This document shows positions 1-7,450 of a stretch of 38,647 nt of DNA, one piece after another (within the stretch, counting starts at the first letter, position 1; each line of letters begins with the position of its first letter). This DNA comes from a virus: the IMG/VR virus record IMGVR_UViG_3300047333_000045, positions 1-38,647 of that record. One strand, written 5' to 3'. The notes below the pieces were generated by a model, which was not told where the DNA came from, did not search any database, and saw only the letters and a program-made list of their open reading frames with translations. Made by a program: the position numbers and the translations under genes.

Positions 1-265
1 TATAAATATTGCCTTTGACCACTTCAGCATTAATATCAAGCCTAACTGCTTTATTACCACATGCGATATCAAAGCCCACACCATTAACGTTGATAGCTCG
101 TTCATATGCCACCACACCGCCAACAGGAACGCTAAATCCAATATGGTGATCAGCCATAAGAGCAACGTATTCTGGTTTTTTCTCATGCTCCATTACCGCC
201 TTCATTTGGTCTACAGCTTCTTGGAGAGGATCTCCCCAGACTGGAATACCATCAATTAATTGCAT
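1..265 (-). CDS. rtcB: RtcB RNA ligase, N-terminal part (runs off window start)
   Basis: This is the first 88 codons of RtcB, the Mn/GTP-dependent ligase that joins 2',3'-cyclic-phosphate and 5'-OH RNA ends. The diagnostic segment reads MADHHIGFSVPVGG, followed by GVGFDIACGNKAVRLD. It contains the Asp and Cys of the D-x-x-C metal site. Start ATG at 265 is preceded by a purine-rich GAGAAAAAAG and overlaps the stop of the upstream membrane-protein gene by 14 nt, so the two are probably co-translated. The frame is still open at position 1. The C-terminal part of the same family lies on the same strand at the other end of the window (38264-38647). The remaining metal histidines fall in the missing middle. 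Identification is secure; intactness of the gene cannot be judged here. Confidence 0.93.
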   Translation of the reverse strand, partial: MQLIDGIPVWGDPLQEAVDQMKAVMEHEKKPEYVALMADHHIGFSVPVGGVVAYERAINVNGVGFDIACGNKAVRLDINAEVVKGNIY

Positions 266-509
266 CTTTTTTCTCGATTTCTTGGTTATTTAAGTGTTTA
301 AGTTTTATATCAAAAGCTATAGCTACAATTTTTGTAATATCATTAAAAATCCTATCTATCATTAGTTTACATTCTAAATAGTCTTTATATATTACTAATA
401 AATTAGCTATAAGTATAAAAACCAAAGCTAATAAACCTAAATAGTAAGAAGCTAAAAAAAGATTACAAAATTCACAAATTACAAAAAGTACTTTAGTTGT
501 TTTCGACAT
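252..509 (-). CDS. small two-helix membrane protein upstream of rtcB
   Basis: An 85-residue protein of unknown family. Residues about 8-42 form one long or two short hydrophobic segments (LFVICEFCNLFLASYYLGLL, then ALVFILIANLLVIY). A charged, Lys-rich cytoplasmic-type tail follows. It starts inside a TAATG overlap with the HTH gene and runs 14 nt into rtcB, so the three form one tight operon. The arrangement suggests a membrane partner of the RtcB cassette (a sensor, anchor or toxin-like effector), but nothing in the sequence proves this. A holin-like role is a weaker alternative. Confidence 0.7.
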   Translation of the reverse strand: MSKTTKVLFVICEFCNLFLASYYLGLLALVFILIANLLVIYKDYLECKLMIDRIFNDITKIVAIAFDIKLKHLNNQEIEKKDAIN

Positions 510-703
510 TAATTATTACCTTTGTTTTCGCACATGCTTTGAATATGCAATCTTTCAAGCTCTGATTCAGCAATTCTATATCCAGACTTTAAACCAGAAC
601 TCGACCTAAATGCATATATCTTACCTTTCTTGATATCTCTTCTTACTGTTGATGGATGAACTTTTAATTTTTTAGCAAACTCTTGTACTGTAAAATAATC
701 CAT
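509..703 (-). CDS. excisionase/MerR-like helix-turn-helix protein
   Basis: A 64-residue protein that opens with MDYFTVQEFAKKLKVHPSTV and RRDIKKGKIYAFR. This is the winged helix-turn-helix pattern of the HTH_17/excisionase group, with a basic wing (SSGLKSGYRIAESELERL). It is the first gene of the rtcB operon, has a good AAAGGTG ribosome site, and lies behind a sigma70-like promoter. It probably binds DNA as the operon's regulator. An excisionase role is less likely, because no integrase is visible anywhere in the window. Confidence 0.75.
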   Translation of the reverse strand: MDYFTVQEFAKKLKVHPSTVRRDIKKGKIYAFRSSSGLKSGYRIAESELERLHIQSMCENKGNN

Positions 704-733
704 ACTCTTACACCTTTTTTCATAATATATCTT

Positions 734-762
734 ATTGTTACATATTGCTTAATAAACGTCAA
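734..762 (-). promoter_or_regulatory. sigma70-like promoter for the HTH-membrane-rtcB operon
   Basis: On the minus strand, TTGACG (757-762) is followed after 17 nt by AACAAT (734-739), with a TG just upstream of the -10. It sits about 30 nt before the start of the HTH gene at 703. The intergenic space 704-852 separates divergent genes. It also holds the ATAGACTTATA element at 789-799 on the plus strand. Confidence 0.5.
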
Positions 763-852
763 CACTTCATTTAATTCTAAATATTTCTATAGACTTATAT
801 AAAATTTATACGGCAGTTTTGGGCTTAACAACCAAATATGGAGTTTAAGTTT

Positions 853-1482
853 ATGTCTAAGATGTTTCAAGTCTATGGAATCGGTCAAGGGCTTATTCCT
901 GTTCTTCCACCCCCTTTAGCTTTCGAAAATACACCTACAGTAAATCAAACCAACTATGAAATAGGTCAAGTTGTTTACACACCTCCAAAAGCCCCTACAG
1001 CTTTTTATATCTATGGAGGATCCGGAAGTTGGATTCAATTAGTGAGTAACTCTGGAGCTATAGTAGCTATAGCAGGCACAGCAGGTGAGATCACAGCCTC
1101 AACAACAGCAGGCACAACTACACTTTCTTTACCTTCAGCTCTAACAGCACCTGGTTCTGTGACAGCTACGACAACATTAACTGCAAGCTCGGGGGCAATC
1201 ACAGCAACTAATGGTAACTTAGTCTTAGGTACAGCAGGCAATAAACTTTCTATCGCTACAGGCGCCAATGCCTCTGTTGGCACTACAGCAGCTATGTCAG
1301 CAGGTGCTGTAACGACGGCTAATACCTCCGTAACTACTTCAAGTATTATCCTCTACGCTAGAGCTACAGGTGGTGGAACACAAGGTAACGTGGAAATATC
1401 TGCCCAAACTACAGGTTCTTTCACACTTACTTCAACCTCTGGTTCTGAAACAAGTACATTCAATTATCTAATTATAAACTAA
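853..1482 (+). CDS. Thr/Ala/Ser-rich virion appendage protein
   Basis: A 209-residue protein. The first 70 residues look folded (MSKMFQVYGIGQGLIPVLPP, then a segment with GSGSWIQL). The rest is a low-complexity Thr/Ala/Ser/Gly beta-repeat typical of phage fibre or decoration proteins, ending FNYLIIN. I place the start at 853, because the in-frame ATG at 838 has no ribosome site whereas GGAG at 840-843 is well spaced for 853. It is the first gene of the plus-strand appendage operon that continues to 7372. No specific family is recognised. Confidence 0.75.
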   Translation: MSKMFQVYGIGQGLIPVLPPPLAFENTPTVNQTNYEIGQVVYTPPKAPTAFYIYGGSGSWIQLVSNSGAIVAIAGTAGEITASTTAGTTTLSLPSALTAPGSVTATTTLTASSGAITATNGNLVLGTAGNKLSIATGANASVGTTAAMSAGAVTTANTSVTTSSIILYARATGGGTQGNVEISAQTTGSFTLTSTSGSETSTFNYLIIN

Positions 1483-1493
1483 GAGGTAAAACT

Positions 1494-1838
1494 ATGTTCA
1501 GCAGCCAAGCTAGCATTGATGCTATAAGATCTCTCGGCTTTGCAAGTATAGGAGCTACCTATACGGCTATAGGCGCTCCTACAGAGTATCAGACACGCAT
1601 TATATGTTTTACCAATACTACAGATGCTGACGTGCTCTTCAGCGTCAATGGTCTCATAGATCAATTAATTGCCCCGGCAGGCTTTTTCAAACTCTTTGAT
1701 GTCACAACGAATCATAGACCTGTGAACATGGATGATTTTGTTATCAAAGCTAATACCCAGTGGTTCGTTAAATATGCTTCCGCAGCACCCACGTCAGGAG
1801 CGGTATACATTGAAATTATCTATGCTCAACCAACATAG
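1494..1838 (+). CDS. small virion-type protein, unknown
   Basis: A 114-residue protein preceded by AGAGG. It is beta-rich and mostly non-polar (segments RIICFTNTTDADVLFSVNG and AGFFKLFDVTTNH), ending in the pattern SGAVYIEIIYAQPT. This resembles small head or fibre accessory proteins. It lies between the Thr-rich appendage gene and the coiled-coil gene, and the next gene starts inside its last codons. Function unknown. Confidence 0.7.
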   Translation: MFSSQASIDAIRSLGFASIGATYTAIGAPTEYQTRIICFTNTTDADVLFSVNGLIDQLIAPAGFFKLFDVTTNHRPVNMDDFVIKANTQWFVKYASAAPTSGAVYIEIIYAQPT

Positions 1839-2505
1839 TCTTTCTCCTCAAGTAGTAAATGATAAGAGAGTAGACGTTCTTTTAAAGCAGCAGATATTCG
1901 AACATAAAGCAGTCATCGCTGCTCATCATAAAGAGATGCAATCTTTAAGAGATTCTCTTGAGCTAGCTATGCAGAAATTTGATTCTGCTTTTAGCCATGC
2001 TCAAGAGCAGAATAAAAAAGATATTGAAACGCTCAACCAATCGATATTTCATCTTACCAACAAGACGAAAGCTCAAGATGTCATAATCGATAATCAGAAT
2101 AAAACCATATCTGACCTCAATCAATACATACACAACTTTTATGCTACTTATGCGGACAAAGAAGAACTAGCGAAGAATAAAAAAGATATTCATGCCATTT
2201 TAGATGCTTCTAACAAAAATCATCTTTCTTCCTTTCAAGACCTGCAAAAGGTACTAAAAGACTTTTGTAAAGTTTTGCATGAAGAATTTACAGAGTTCAA
2301 GTCCGATGTCGATCAAGAAATTCTTTCTATCAGCGATAGAGTAGAATCTAAAGTTTCCCAATCTAAGATAGATTGTGAAGCCATATTAAAGCAGATACGC
2401 GTCTACGAAAAGTCTATGTTTATCATAGAGAAAAAGATAGAGCATATCTATATCCAAATAAAAAGAATAAATGAAAGGGGTGCAGTATGTCACAAGCCGG
2501 CTTAG
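1822..2505 (+). CDS. coiled-coil protein, possible fibre connector or chaperone
   Basis: A 227-residue protein that is nearly all alpha-helical with heptad-like spacing (HKEMQSLRDSLELAMQKFD, KAQDVIIDNQNKTISDLNQ, VYEKSMFIIEKKIEHIYIQI). The open frame extends back to 1732, but that part lies inside the previous gene. I chose ATG 1822, which overlaps the previous stop by 17 nt. It ends 19 nt inside the next, fibre, gene. The position between structural genes and the trimeric-coiled-coil look suggest a fibre shaft, linker or assembly chaperone. No family is recognised. Confidence 0.72.
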   Translation: MLNQHSLSPQVVNDKRVDVLLKQQIFEHKAVIAAHHKEMQSLRDSLELAMQKFDSAFSHAQEQNKKDIETLNQSIFHLTNKTKAQDVIIDNQNKTISDLNQYIHNFYATYADKEELAKNKKDIHAILDASNKNHLSSFQDLQKVLKDFCKVLHEEFTEFKSDVDQEILSISDRVESKVSQSKIDCEAILKQIRVYEKSMFIIEKKIEHIYIQIKRINERGAVCHKPA

Positions 2506-4772
2506 TAGATTTTGAAGGCTCACACCCTCAAGTGCCGACATCATTTGTTACAAATACGGGCACTGCTGTACCCATAGGCAATACCCTAGAACTATTGGCG
2601 ACAACTGTAGCGGCTCATGGCGTTCCTATAGAAACTACAGGCGCGGGAAACGTCGTAACTATCGAGCAACAATATGCTTCTTCTTCGGCAACTTCAATAG
2701 CTGCTAATGCAGGTGTTGCTTCTTTTAACTCAGGTGAGTTCACTGTAGATGCCAACGGCTTCGTTTCTCTTCTTACGACTAGCTCAGAATCTGTTATGGT
2801 TGATGCATTTACTTCTCCTGGAACAAATCCTGTTACTCCGAATGGTTCTGGTATTATCACTGTCACAGGTGGTCAGGTGGCTGCCGGTACCACAACAAAT
2901 GTTATACGAACAGATTCCCTTGCAGCTAATACATATACAATCCAAGTTCAACGTAGCCAAGCTGTAGCTACTTCAACCATTGGTGATAATGGAGTATCTC
3001 ATTTCAACTCAGCTCAATTTACAGTAGATGCCAATGGTTTCGTTTCTCTAATTGCTCCTCCTACTTCTACTTCATTCATCGTGGACGCAAATACATCGCC
3101 AGGAACAAATCCCGTTGTACCAAATGGATCAGGCGAAGTTACTGTGACAGGGGGTCAAGTAGCTGCAGGAACAACGGCTAATGTCATAAGAACAGACTCT
3201 CTAGCAGCCAATACATATACCATACAGATACAACGTAGCCAAGCCGTGGCTTCTTCTACCATAGGAGACAATGGTGTTTCTCATTTCAACTCTGCTTACT
3301 TCACGGTCGATGGAAACGGTTTTGTGTCCTTAAACACAGCTGCTATTACTTTAACTCTTACAGGTAATACCGGAGGTGCTTTATCACCAACGGCAGGTAA
3401 TTTTAATATCTTAGGTATTTCAACTGCAGCCGGTACAACCCCTGTAACAACTGCAGGTAGTGGAAGCACTATAACGATCGAAGTTCAGAAATCACAAGCT
3501 ATAGCGTCAACGAATGCAACTAATGTAGGTTTAGCAGCCTTTAACTCAACATACTTTACCGTAGATGCTAATGGTTTTGTATCCATCAATGGAGCAGCTA
3601 TTGGTGAAACAATTACCGGCAATACTGGAGGAGCTCTAGCGCCTACAGCCGGTAACTGGAATATTGTAGGTAGTTTTGTTGCGGCTGGTACAACACCAGT
3701 ATCAACAGCAGGAACAGGAAGTACTTTAACAGTCAATGTACAAAAATCTCAGGCTATAGCTTCTTCTAATGCTACTGAAATAGGTCTTGCAGCCTTTAAT
3801 TCTACTTACTTTACGGTAGATGGTAATGGTTTTGTTTCTCTTAACGGTTCAAATGTTGGTGAAACTCTTACAGGTAATTCTGGAGGAGCTCTTTCTCCTA
3901 CAGCAGGTAACTGGAATATTCTTGGAGCATCTACTGCCGCTGGAACAACACCTGTGACTACAGTTGGTTCAGGTAGTACCTTAACAATGAATGTTCAGAA
4001 AGCTCAGGCTATTGCATCAACGAACTCAACTAATGTAGGCCTTGCAGCTTTCAATAGTGCTGATTTCACCGTAGATGCTAATGGCTTTGTATCGTCAATA
4101 GCCAGTTCCTCTGGTTTTTCTTCTATTAATGTTCAAACTTTTGCTACAAATAATGTTTACATTCCAACGGCATCTATGGCCTTTTGTGTCATTGAATGTA
4201 CAGGTGGCGGAGGTGGAGGTGGTGGGTCTACAACTCCTTTATCAGGACAAATATCTTGTTGTGGTGGTGGCGGAAGTGGAGGATATTCAAAAGTAGTTGC
4301 TTCAGCAGCTATGATCGGAGCGAGTCAAGTGGTAACTATAGGTGCTGGAGGTACTGCTGGAGCAGCAGGTGGCGGAAGTGGCGGAAATGGAGGAACAACC
4401 TCAGTAGGTTCGATTTGCGTAAGTACAGGAGGACAAGGTGCTTCTGGATCTGCATCTTTAGGAGCTGTTGCGTGGACCTATTCAAATGGAGGTAATGCAG
4501 GAAGCGGAACATCTACAACTAGTGGTGCGATAAATGTATTTGGTCAAGCGGGTCTTCCTGGTTTTGGATCAGGAACAGCAGGAATTGCGATTGGAGGAGC
4601 AGGTGGTAATGCATTTTATTATGGTGGTCCTCCATATACAGCGAATAGTACCGGACTTAATGGAACAAGGGGAGCCGGTGGTGGTGGTGGGTCATCGAAT
4701 ACAGGAACAGCAGGTCAAGCCGGAGGACCAGGTGGTTCAGGCATAATTTACATCACCGAATATATTAGTTAA
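2487..4772 (+). CDS. tail fibre/adhesin with six internal repeats and glycine-rich tip
   Basis: A 761-residue fibre. The N-terminal 70 residues may be the attachment part. Residues about 80-535 are six modules, each carrying FNS-x2-FTVD-x-NGFVS at residues 80, 173, 267, 352, 437 and 522. The spacing is 93-94 for the first two and 85 for the last three. The C-terminal 190 residues are a glycine-rich domain that ends GGPGGSGIIYITEYIS. This matches the glycine-rich C-terminal domain found on many phage tail fibres, where it forms the receptor-binding tip. The next gene carries a second such domain. The role is host recognition at the cell surface. Confidence 0.87.
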   Translation: MSQAGLVDFEGSHPQVPTSFVTNTGTAVPIGNTLELLATTVAAHGVPIETTGAGNVVTIEQQYASSSATSIAANAGVASFNSGEFTVDANGFVSLLTTSSESVMVDAFTSPGTNPVTPNGSGIITVTGGQVAAGTTTNVIRTDSLAANTYTIQVQRSQAVATSTIGDNGVSHFNSAQFTVDANGFVSLIAPPTSTSFIVDANTSPGTNPVVPNGSGEVTVTGGQVAAGTTANVIRTDSLAANTYTIQIQRSQAVASSTIGDNGVSHFNSAYFTVDGNGFVSLNTAAITLTLTGNTGGALSPTAGNFNILGISTAAGTTPVTTAGSGSTITIEVQKSQAIASTNATNVGLAAFNSTYFTVDANGFVSINGAAIGETITGNTGGALAPTAGNWNIVGSFVAAGTTPVSTAGTGSTLTVNVQKSQAIASSNATEIGLAAFNSTYFTVDGNGFVSLNGSNVGETLTGNSGGALSPTAGNWNILGASTAAGTTPVTTVGSGSTLTMNVQKAQAIASTNSTNVGLAAFNSADFTVDANGFVSSIASSSGFSSINVQTFATNNVYIPTASMAFCVIECTGGGGGGGGSTTPLSGQISCCGGGGSGGYSKVVASAAMIGASQVVTIGAGGTAGAAGGGSGGNGGTTSVGSICVSTGGQGASGSASLGAVAWTYSNGGNAGSGTSTTSGAINVFGQAGLPGFGSGTAGIAIGGAGGNAFYYGGPPYTANSTGLNGTRGAGGGGGSSNTGTAGQAGGPGGSGIIYITEYIS
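2724..4094 (+). repeat. six in-frame fibre modules (93-94 then 85 codons)
   Basis: Coding repeats inside the fibre gene. The conserved codons for FNS...FTVD.NGFVS begin at 2724, 3003, 3285, 3540, 3795 and 4050. The last three modules also share the linkers TGNTGGAL-x-PTAGN, AAGTTPV and VQKSQAIAS. Protein-level conservation exceeds DNA identity, which points to old duplication rather than recent slippage. Confidence 0.85.
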
Positions 4773-4800
4773 CTAAAAAGATTTCAATGGAGAGTTCATT

Positions 4801-6465
4801 ATGAGTCAGTCAGGAAGTATAGTCCCATCAGGTGGTGGAGGCGGATCGGTAGATTCTGTCTCAGGGGGAACAGGAATCAATGTTACAGGAACAACATCTA
4901 ATCCTATTGTAAATCTAGATATTCCGGTATCTCCAGGTTTGGGAGGAACAGGAACGGCAACTCCTACAGCCAATGGTATAGCTATTGGCGAAGGCGCTTC
5001 TACTCCTTATAATTACCTTGTATTAACAAACGGTCAGATACCTATCGGTTCCACTGGGAATGATCCTGTCGGTGCTACTTTGACTGCCGGAAGCGGTGTC
5101 ACAATAACACCTGCTGCTGGCTCTATTACAATATCGGCAACAGGCTCCGGTGGAACGGTAACAAGCGTTAGCGGTGGAACAGGAATCAATATATCGGGTA
5201 CATCAGCCGCGCCTATTGTTAATCTTACAACCCCCGTTACATTAGCGGATGGTGGTACAAATGCATCATTAACGGCAAGTGCGGGAGGTATTTTTTATTC
5301 TACAGCATCAGCCGCAGCTTTATTAGCAGGTACGGCAACATCCGGTCTCTTGTTAATATCCGGTGCATCTACAACGCCTTCTTGGTTAGCAACAGTAGAT
5401 AACGGCGTTTTGATAACATCCAATACCGGAGTTCCCTTATGGTTGGCTAATAGTGGCACAGCAGGATATGTGTTTACGGCAAATTCTGGTGCACCTCCAT
5501 CTTGGCAAGCGGCAGCTAGCGGCATATCAGGTACTACGACAGCACATGCTGTCATTGTTGGCAATGGTACTAACTCTGTTGTCTCGGTAGGTCCAAGTAC
5601 TACTAGTGGCCAGGTGCTTCAATCGCAAGGCTCTTCTACTAATCCCGCTTTTAGTACCGCTACCTATCCTACAACTGCTACATCCGGTGAGCTAATGATA
5701 GCCACGGGTACTAATGCGTTTGGTCAGCTCACATTAGGTACGGCCAATCAATTGATAGGTGTAAATACTGCCGGTACTGCGGTTACAAACATCACTCCTT
5801 CTATAAATATTCAAACATTCACATCAGCGGGGACAACGACATATACGCCCAGCTCAGGGCTCGTCTATGCTGTTTTAGAAATCGTAGGGGGCGGAGGGGG
5901 GGGCGGCTCAACGTCTACCTGTAGTTCTACAACATCAAGTTGCGGTTCTGGAGGCGGTGGCGGAACATATGCACGTGCTGTCGCAACAGCTGCTCAATTA
6001 GGATCTTCTCAGACTATTACAATACCTTCCGCTGCAAGTGGTGGCGCTGCGGGTAATAATCCAGGCAACGCAGGTGGCACTGTATCGATAGGTACATTAT
6101 TAACAGCATCAGGCGGATCCGGCGGTAATGGTCAAGGTGCGAATGCTACTCTAAGTATTACAACAGGTGGCAATGGAGGTTCTACAGTAGGTGGTTCTCT
6201 TACTTCCATAAAGATTGCGGGTAGCTCAGGTGGTGTAGCTTTATCTAGTGGCGTTGTAAATGCATTAGCAGGCTATGGAGGAGCATCATTTCTTGGAGGT
6301 AGCGCAACACCTGCCAACGATAGTGGCGGCTCAAACCCTGGCAATGCTGGCGCTAATTATGGTGGCGGTGGTTCCGGTGCATGTAGCTCGGGGTCTAGTG
6401 GTACGCAGCAGGCCGGGGGGGCAGGTAGTATCGGGGCGGTATTTATTACTGAATATATCTTCTAA
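4801..6465 (+). CDS. second tail fibre/adhesin with glycine-rich tip
   Basis: A 554-residue protein starting MSQSGSIVPSGGGGG behind GGAGAG. Residues 15-330 are Gly/Thr/Ser-rich beta-repeat. SVSGGTGIN occurs twice, and motifs such as GGTGTATPTANG and GTANQLIGVN are common in phage fibre shafts. Residues about 335-554 are the glycine-rich tip, introduced by NIQTFTSAGTTTYTPSSG and ending GAVFITEYIF. It therefore shares its end structure with the preceding 761-residue fibre but little of the shaft. Likely a second receptor-binding protein or an alternative tip on the same appendage. Confidence 0.86.
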   Translation: MSQSGSIVPSGGGGGSVDSVSGGTGINVTGTTSNPIVNLDIPVSPGLGGTGTATPTANGIAIGEGASTPYNYLVLTNGQIPIGSTGNDPVGATLTAGSGVTITPAAGSITISATGSGGTVTSVSGGTGINISGTSAAPIVNLTTPVTLADGGTNASLTASAGGIFYSTASAAALLAGTATSGLLLISGASTTPSWLATVDNGVLITSNTGVPLWLANSGTAGYVFTANSGAPPSWQAAASGISGTTTAHAVIVGNGTNSVVSVGPSTTSGQVLQSQGSSTNPAFSTATYPTTATSGELMIATGTNAFGQLTLGTANQLIGVNTAGTAVTNITPSINIQTFTSAGTTTYTPSSGLVYAVLEIVGGGGGGGSTSTCSSTTSSCGSGGGGGTYARAVATAAQLGSSQTITIPSAASGGAAGNNPGNAGGTVSIGTLLTASGGSGGNGQGANATLSITTGGNGGSTVGGSLTSIKIAGSSGGVALSSGVVNALAGYGGASFLGGSATPANDSGGSNPGNAGANYGGGGSGACSSGSSGTQQAGGAGSIGAVFITEYIF

Positions 6466-6496
6466 ATAACTTGAAAAAATAAAACATAGGTAGTAA

Positions 6497-6685
6497 ATGT
6501 TATTTATATTATTTTTAATGCCTTTTGTAGCTGCCTGTCAATATATTCCAGCAATAGCTAATGATGTTGAAAGCATAGCAACAGATACGGCAATTAAAGT
6601 AGAAGTATCAAGAGAGACAATCCAAAAGGATACTGATCTTACGATAAACATTAACGTTCAAAATAAAGATGAAAAGGGAAAATAG
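6497..6685 (+). CDS. small predicted lipoprotein (possible outer spanin)
   Basis: A 62-residue protein with a short hydrophobic leader, MLFILFLMPFVAACQYIP. The lipobox-like VAAC gives cleavage before Cys14. The mature part is small and polar (EVSRETIQKDTDLTINI). It follows the fibre genes and precedes several tiny genes, a place where lysis genes often sit. A single lipobox micro-protein there could be an o-spanin, but no i-spanin, holin or endolysin is recognisable beside it. The lipoprotein call is fairly firm; the spanin role is only inference. Confidence 0.68.
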   Translation: MLFILFLMPFVAACQYIPAIANDVESIATDTAIKVEVSRETIQKDTDLTININVQNKDEKGK

Positions 6686-6687
6686 TC

Positions 6688-6918
6688 ATGCTAGATGAAA
6701 TTAAAAGCCTGTTCAAAGAAGGCTTAGAATATACTCACACAGCGGGTTTGTTACAGCAAATTGCTAACATGCTCAATATTGTAAATGCTCAATATCTCAA
6801 AGATGGCAATGCAAGAAATGCCGCTCTCGATCTTCTTTGTAAAATATTACAAAGTCATAAAGATACGGTAGCAGCATCGCCAGTAAATCCACCTGCTGCA
6901 ACAACACCTGGAGCTTAG
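6688..6918 (+). CDS. small helical protein, unknown
   Basis: A 76-residue protein (MLDEIKSLFKEGLEYTHTAG). It is predicted mostly helical, with a Pro/Ala-rich C-terminal tail (SPVNPPAATTPGA). It starts two bases after the lipoprotein stop and is followed one base later by a 50-residue basic gene. There are no catalytic or transmembrane features. Its role is unknown; the operon position suggests a virion or lysis accessory. Confidence 0.68.
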   Translation: MLDEIKSLFKEGLEYTHTAGLLQQIANMLNIVNAQYLKDGNARNAALDLLCKILQSHKDTVAASPVNPPAATTPGA

Positions 6919-6919
6919 T

Positions 6920-7072
6920 ATGCCCTTAGATAAAAGCGGATCTAAGAAATCCATAGGAAGAAATATAAAGACAGAAGAAAAAGCTGGTAAAAAACCTTCT
7001 CAGGCTATTGCCATAGCGCTAAATGTAGCTAGAAAGTCAGGCGCTAAAATTCCTCGTAAAGGTAAAAAATGA
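6920..7072 (+). CDS. 50-residue basic protein with PSQAIAIALNVARK motif
   Basis: Starts at ATG 6920, one base after the previous stop (TAGTATG), and ends in an ATGA overlap with the next gene. The sequence MPLDKSGSKKSIGRNIKTE, followed by KPSQAIAIALNVARKSGAK, is a pattern I recognise from short conserved phage proteins of the DUF6496 kind. It is Lys/Arg-rich and probably binds nucleic acid or the virion interior. The function is not established. Confidence 0.72.
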   Translation: MPLDKSGSKKSIGRNIKTEEKAGKKPSQAIAIALNVARKSGAKIPRKGKK

Positions 7073-7263
7073 TTCAGCTTAACCCACCCATACCTTTAGA
7101 AACACCTAAAGGAAAAGGATATGCTCATTTTATCCTCGACTATGGAATCGAGTATAATCTCATGTGGGTATGCTTTTTAGATGATACAGGAGAATGTTGG
7201 ACATTCGAAAATCCTGAGATAAAAATTCAAAAAAATATAACTATAGGAAGACGTTATGAGTAA
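7069..7263 (+). CDS. conserved 64-residue phage protein, unknown
   Basis: Begins MIQLNPPIPLETPKGKGYAH and contains WVCFLDDTGECWTFENPEI. This type occurs as a small conserved hypothetical in several phages. It is compact and beta-rich, without membrane segments or a metal site. It overlaps both neighbours (ATGA with the upstream gene, 8 nt with the downstream gene), so translation is coupled. Function unknown. Confidence 0.72.
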   Translation: MIQLNPPIPLETPKGKGYAHFILDYGIEYNLMWVCFLDDTGECWTFENPEIKIQKNITIGRRYE

Positions 7264-7372
7264 AGGTTGCGGAGCTATGAAAAAAGAGCTTAAGTCTCAT
7301 GAGAAAAAAGATGAGAAAAGAGCTAAGAAAATGGAAAAAGAAATTAAGAGTAAAAAGAAAAAGATGAAATAA
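7256..7372 (+). CDS. 38-residue lysine-rich micro-protein
   Basis: ATG 7256 starts MSKGCGAMKKELKSHEKKDE and the rest is an almost continuous Lys/Glu/Arg helix ending KKKKMK. It overlaps the previous gene by 8 nt and is the last gene of the plus-strand appendage operon, 53 nt before its terminator. The high charge suggests nucleic-acid binding. Low complexity makes the call less certain than its neighbours. Confidence 0.55.
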   Translation: MSKGCGAMKKELKSHEKKDEKRAKKMEKEIKSKKKKMK

Positions 7373-7398
7373 ATCTCGCTATGATATATAACGAGATT
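7372..7398 (+). repeat. inverted repeat AATCTCG-N13-CGAGATT
   Basis: Perfect 7-bp arms (7372-7378 and 7392-7398) directly after the stop of the lysine-rich gene and 28 nt before the terminator hairpin. There is no U-tract, so it is not itself a terminator. It could stabilise the 3' end of the mRNA. Confidence 0.4.
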
Positions 7399-7425
7399 GC
7401 GATATCCCAGCGCTTTTTTCATTGA

Positions 7426-7450
7426 GGGCCTATGGTTAGGCCCTTTTTTT
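7426..7450 (+). terminator. rho-independent terminator of the appendage operon
   Basis: Perfect 7-bp stem GGGCCTA/TAGGCCC with loop TGGT, followed by seven T. It reads in the plus direction and ends just where the convergent YqaJ gene ends (7449). Confidence 0.9.

Noticed and set aside
509-703. Excisionase as evidence of a temperate, integrating phage
   Set aside because: No integrase or attachment core is visible, and the protein fits equally well as operon regulator.
2724-4094. Regular repeats considered as CRISPR or tandem DNA array
   Set aside because: The spacing is 255-282 nt, the repeats are conserved as protein rather than DNA, and all are in frame.
4196-4495. Trp/Arg-rich plus frame within the fibre gene
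   Set aside because: It is the out-of-frame reading of the glycine-rich tip of the fibre.
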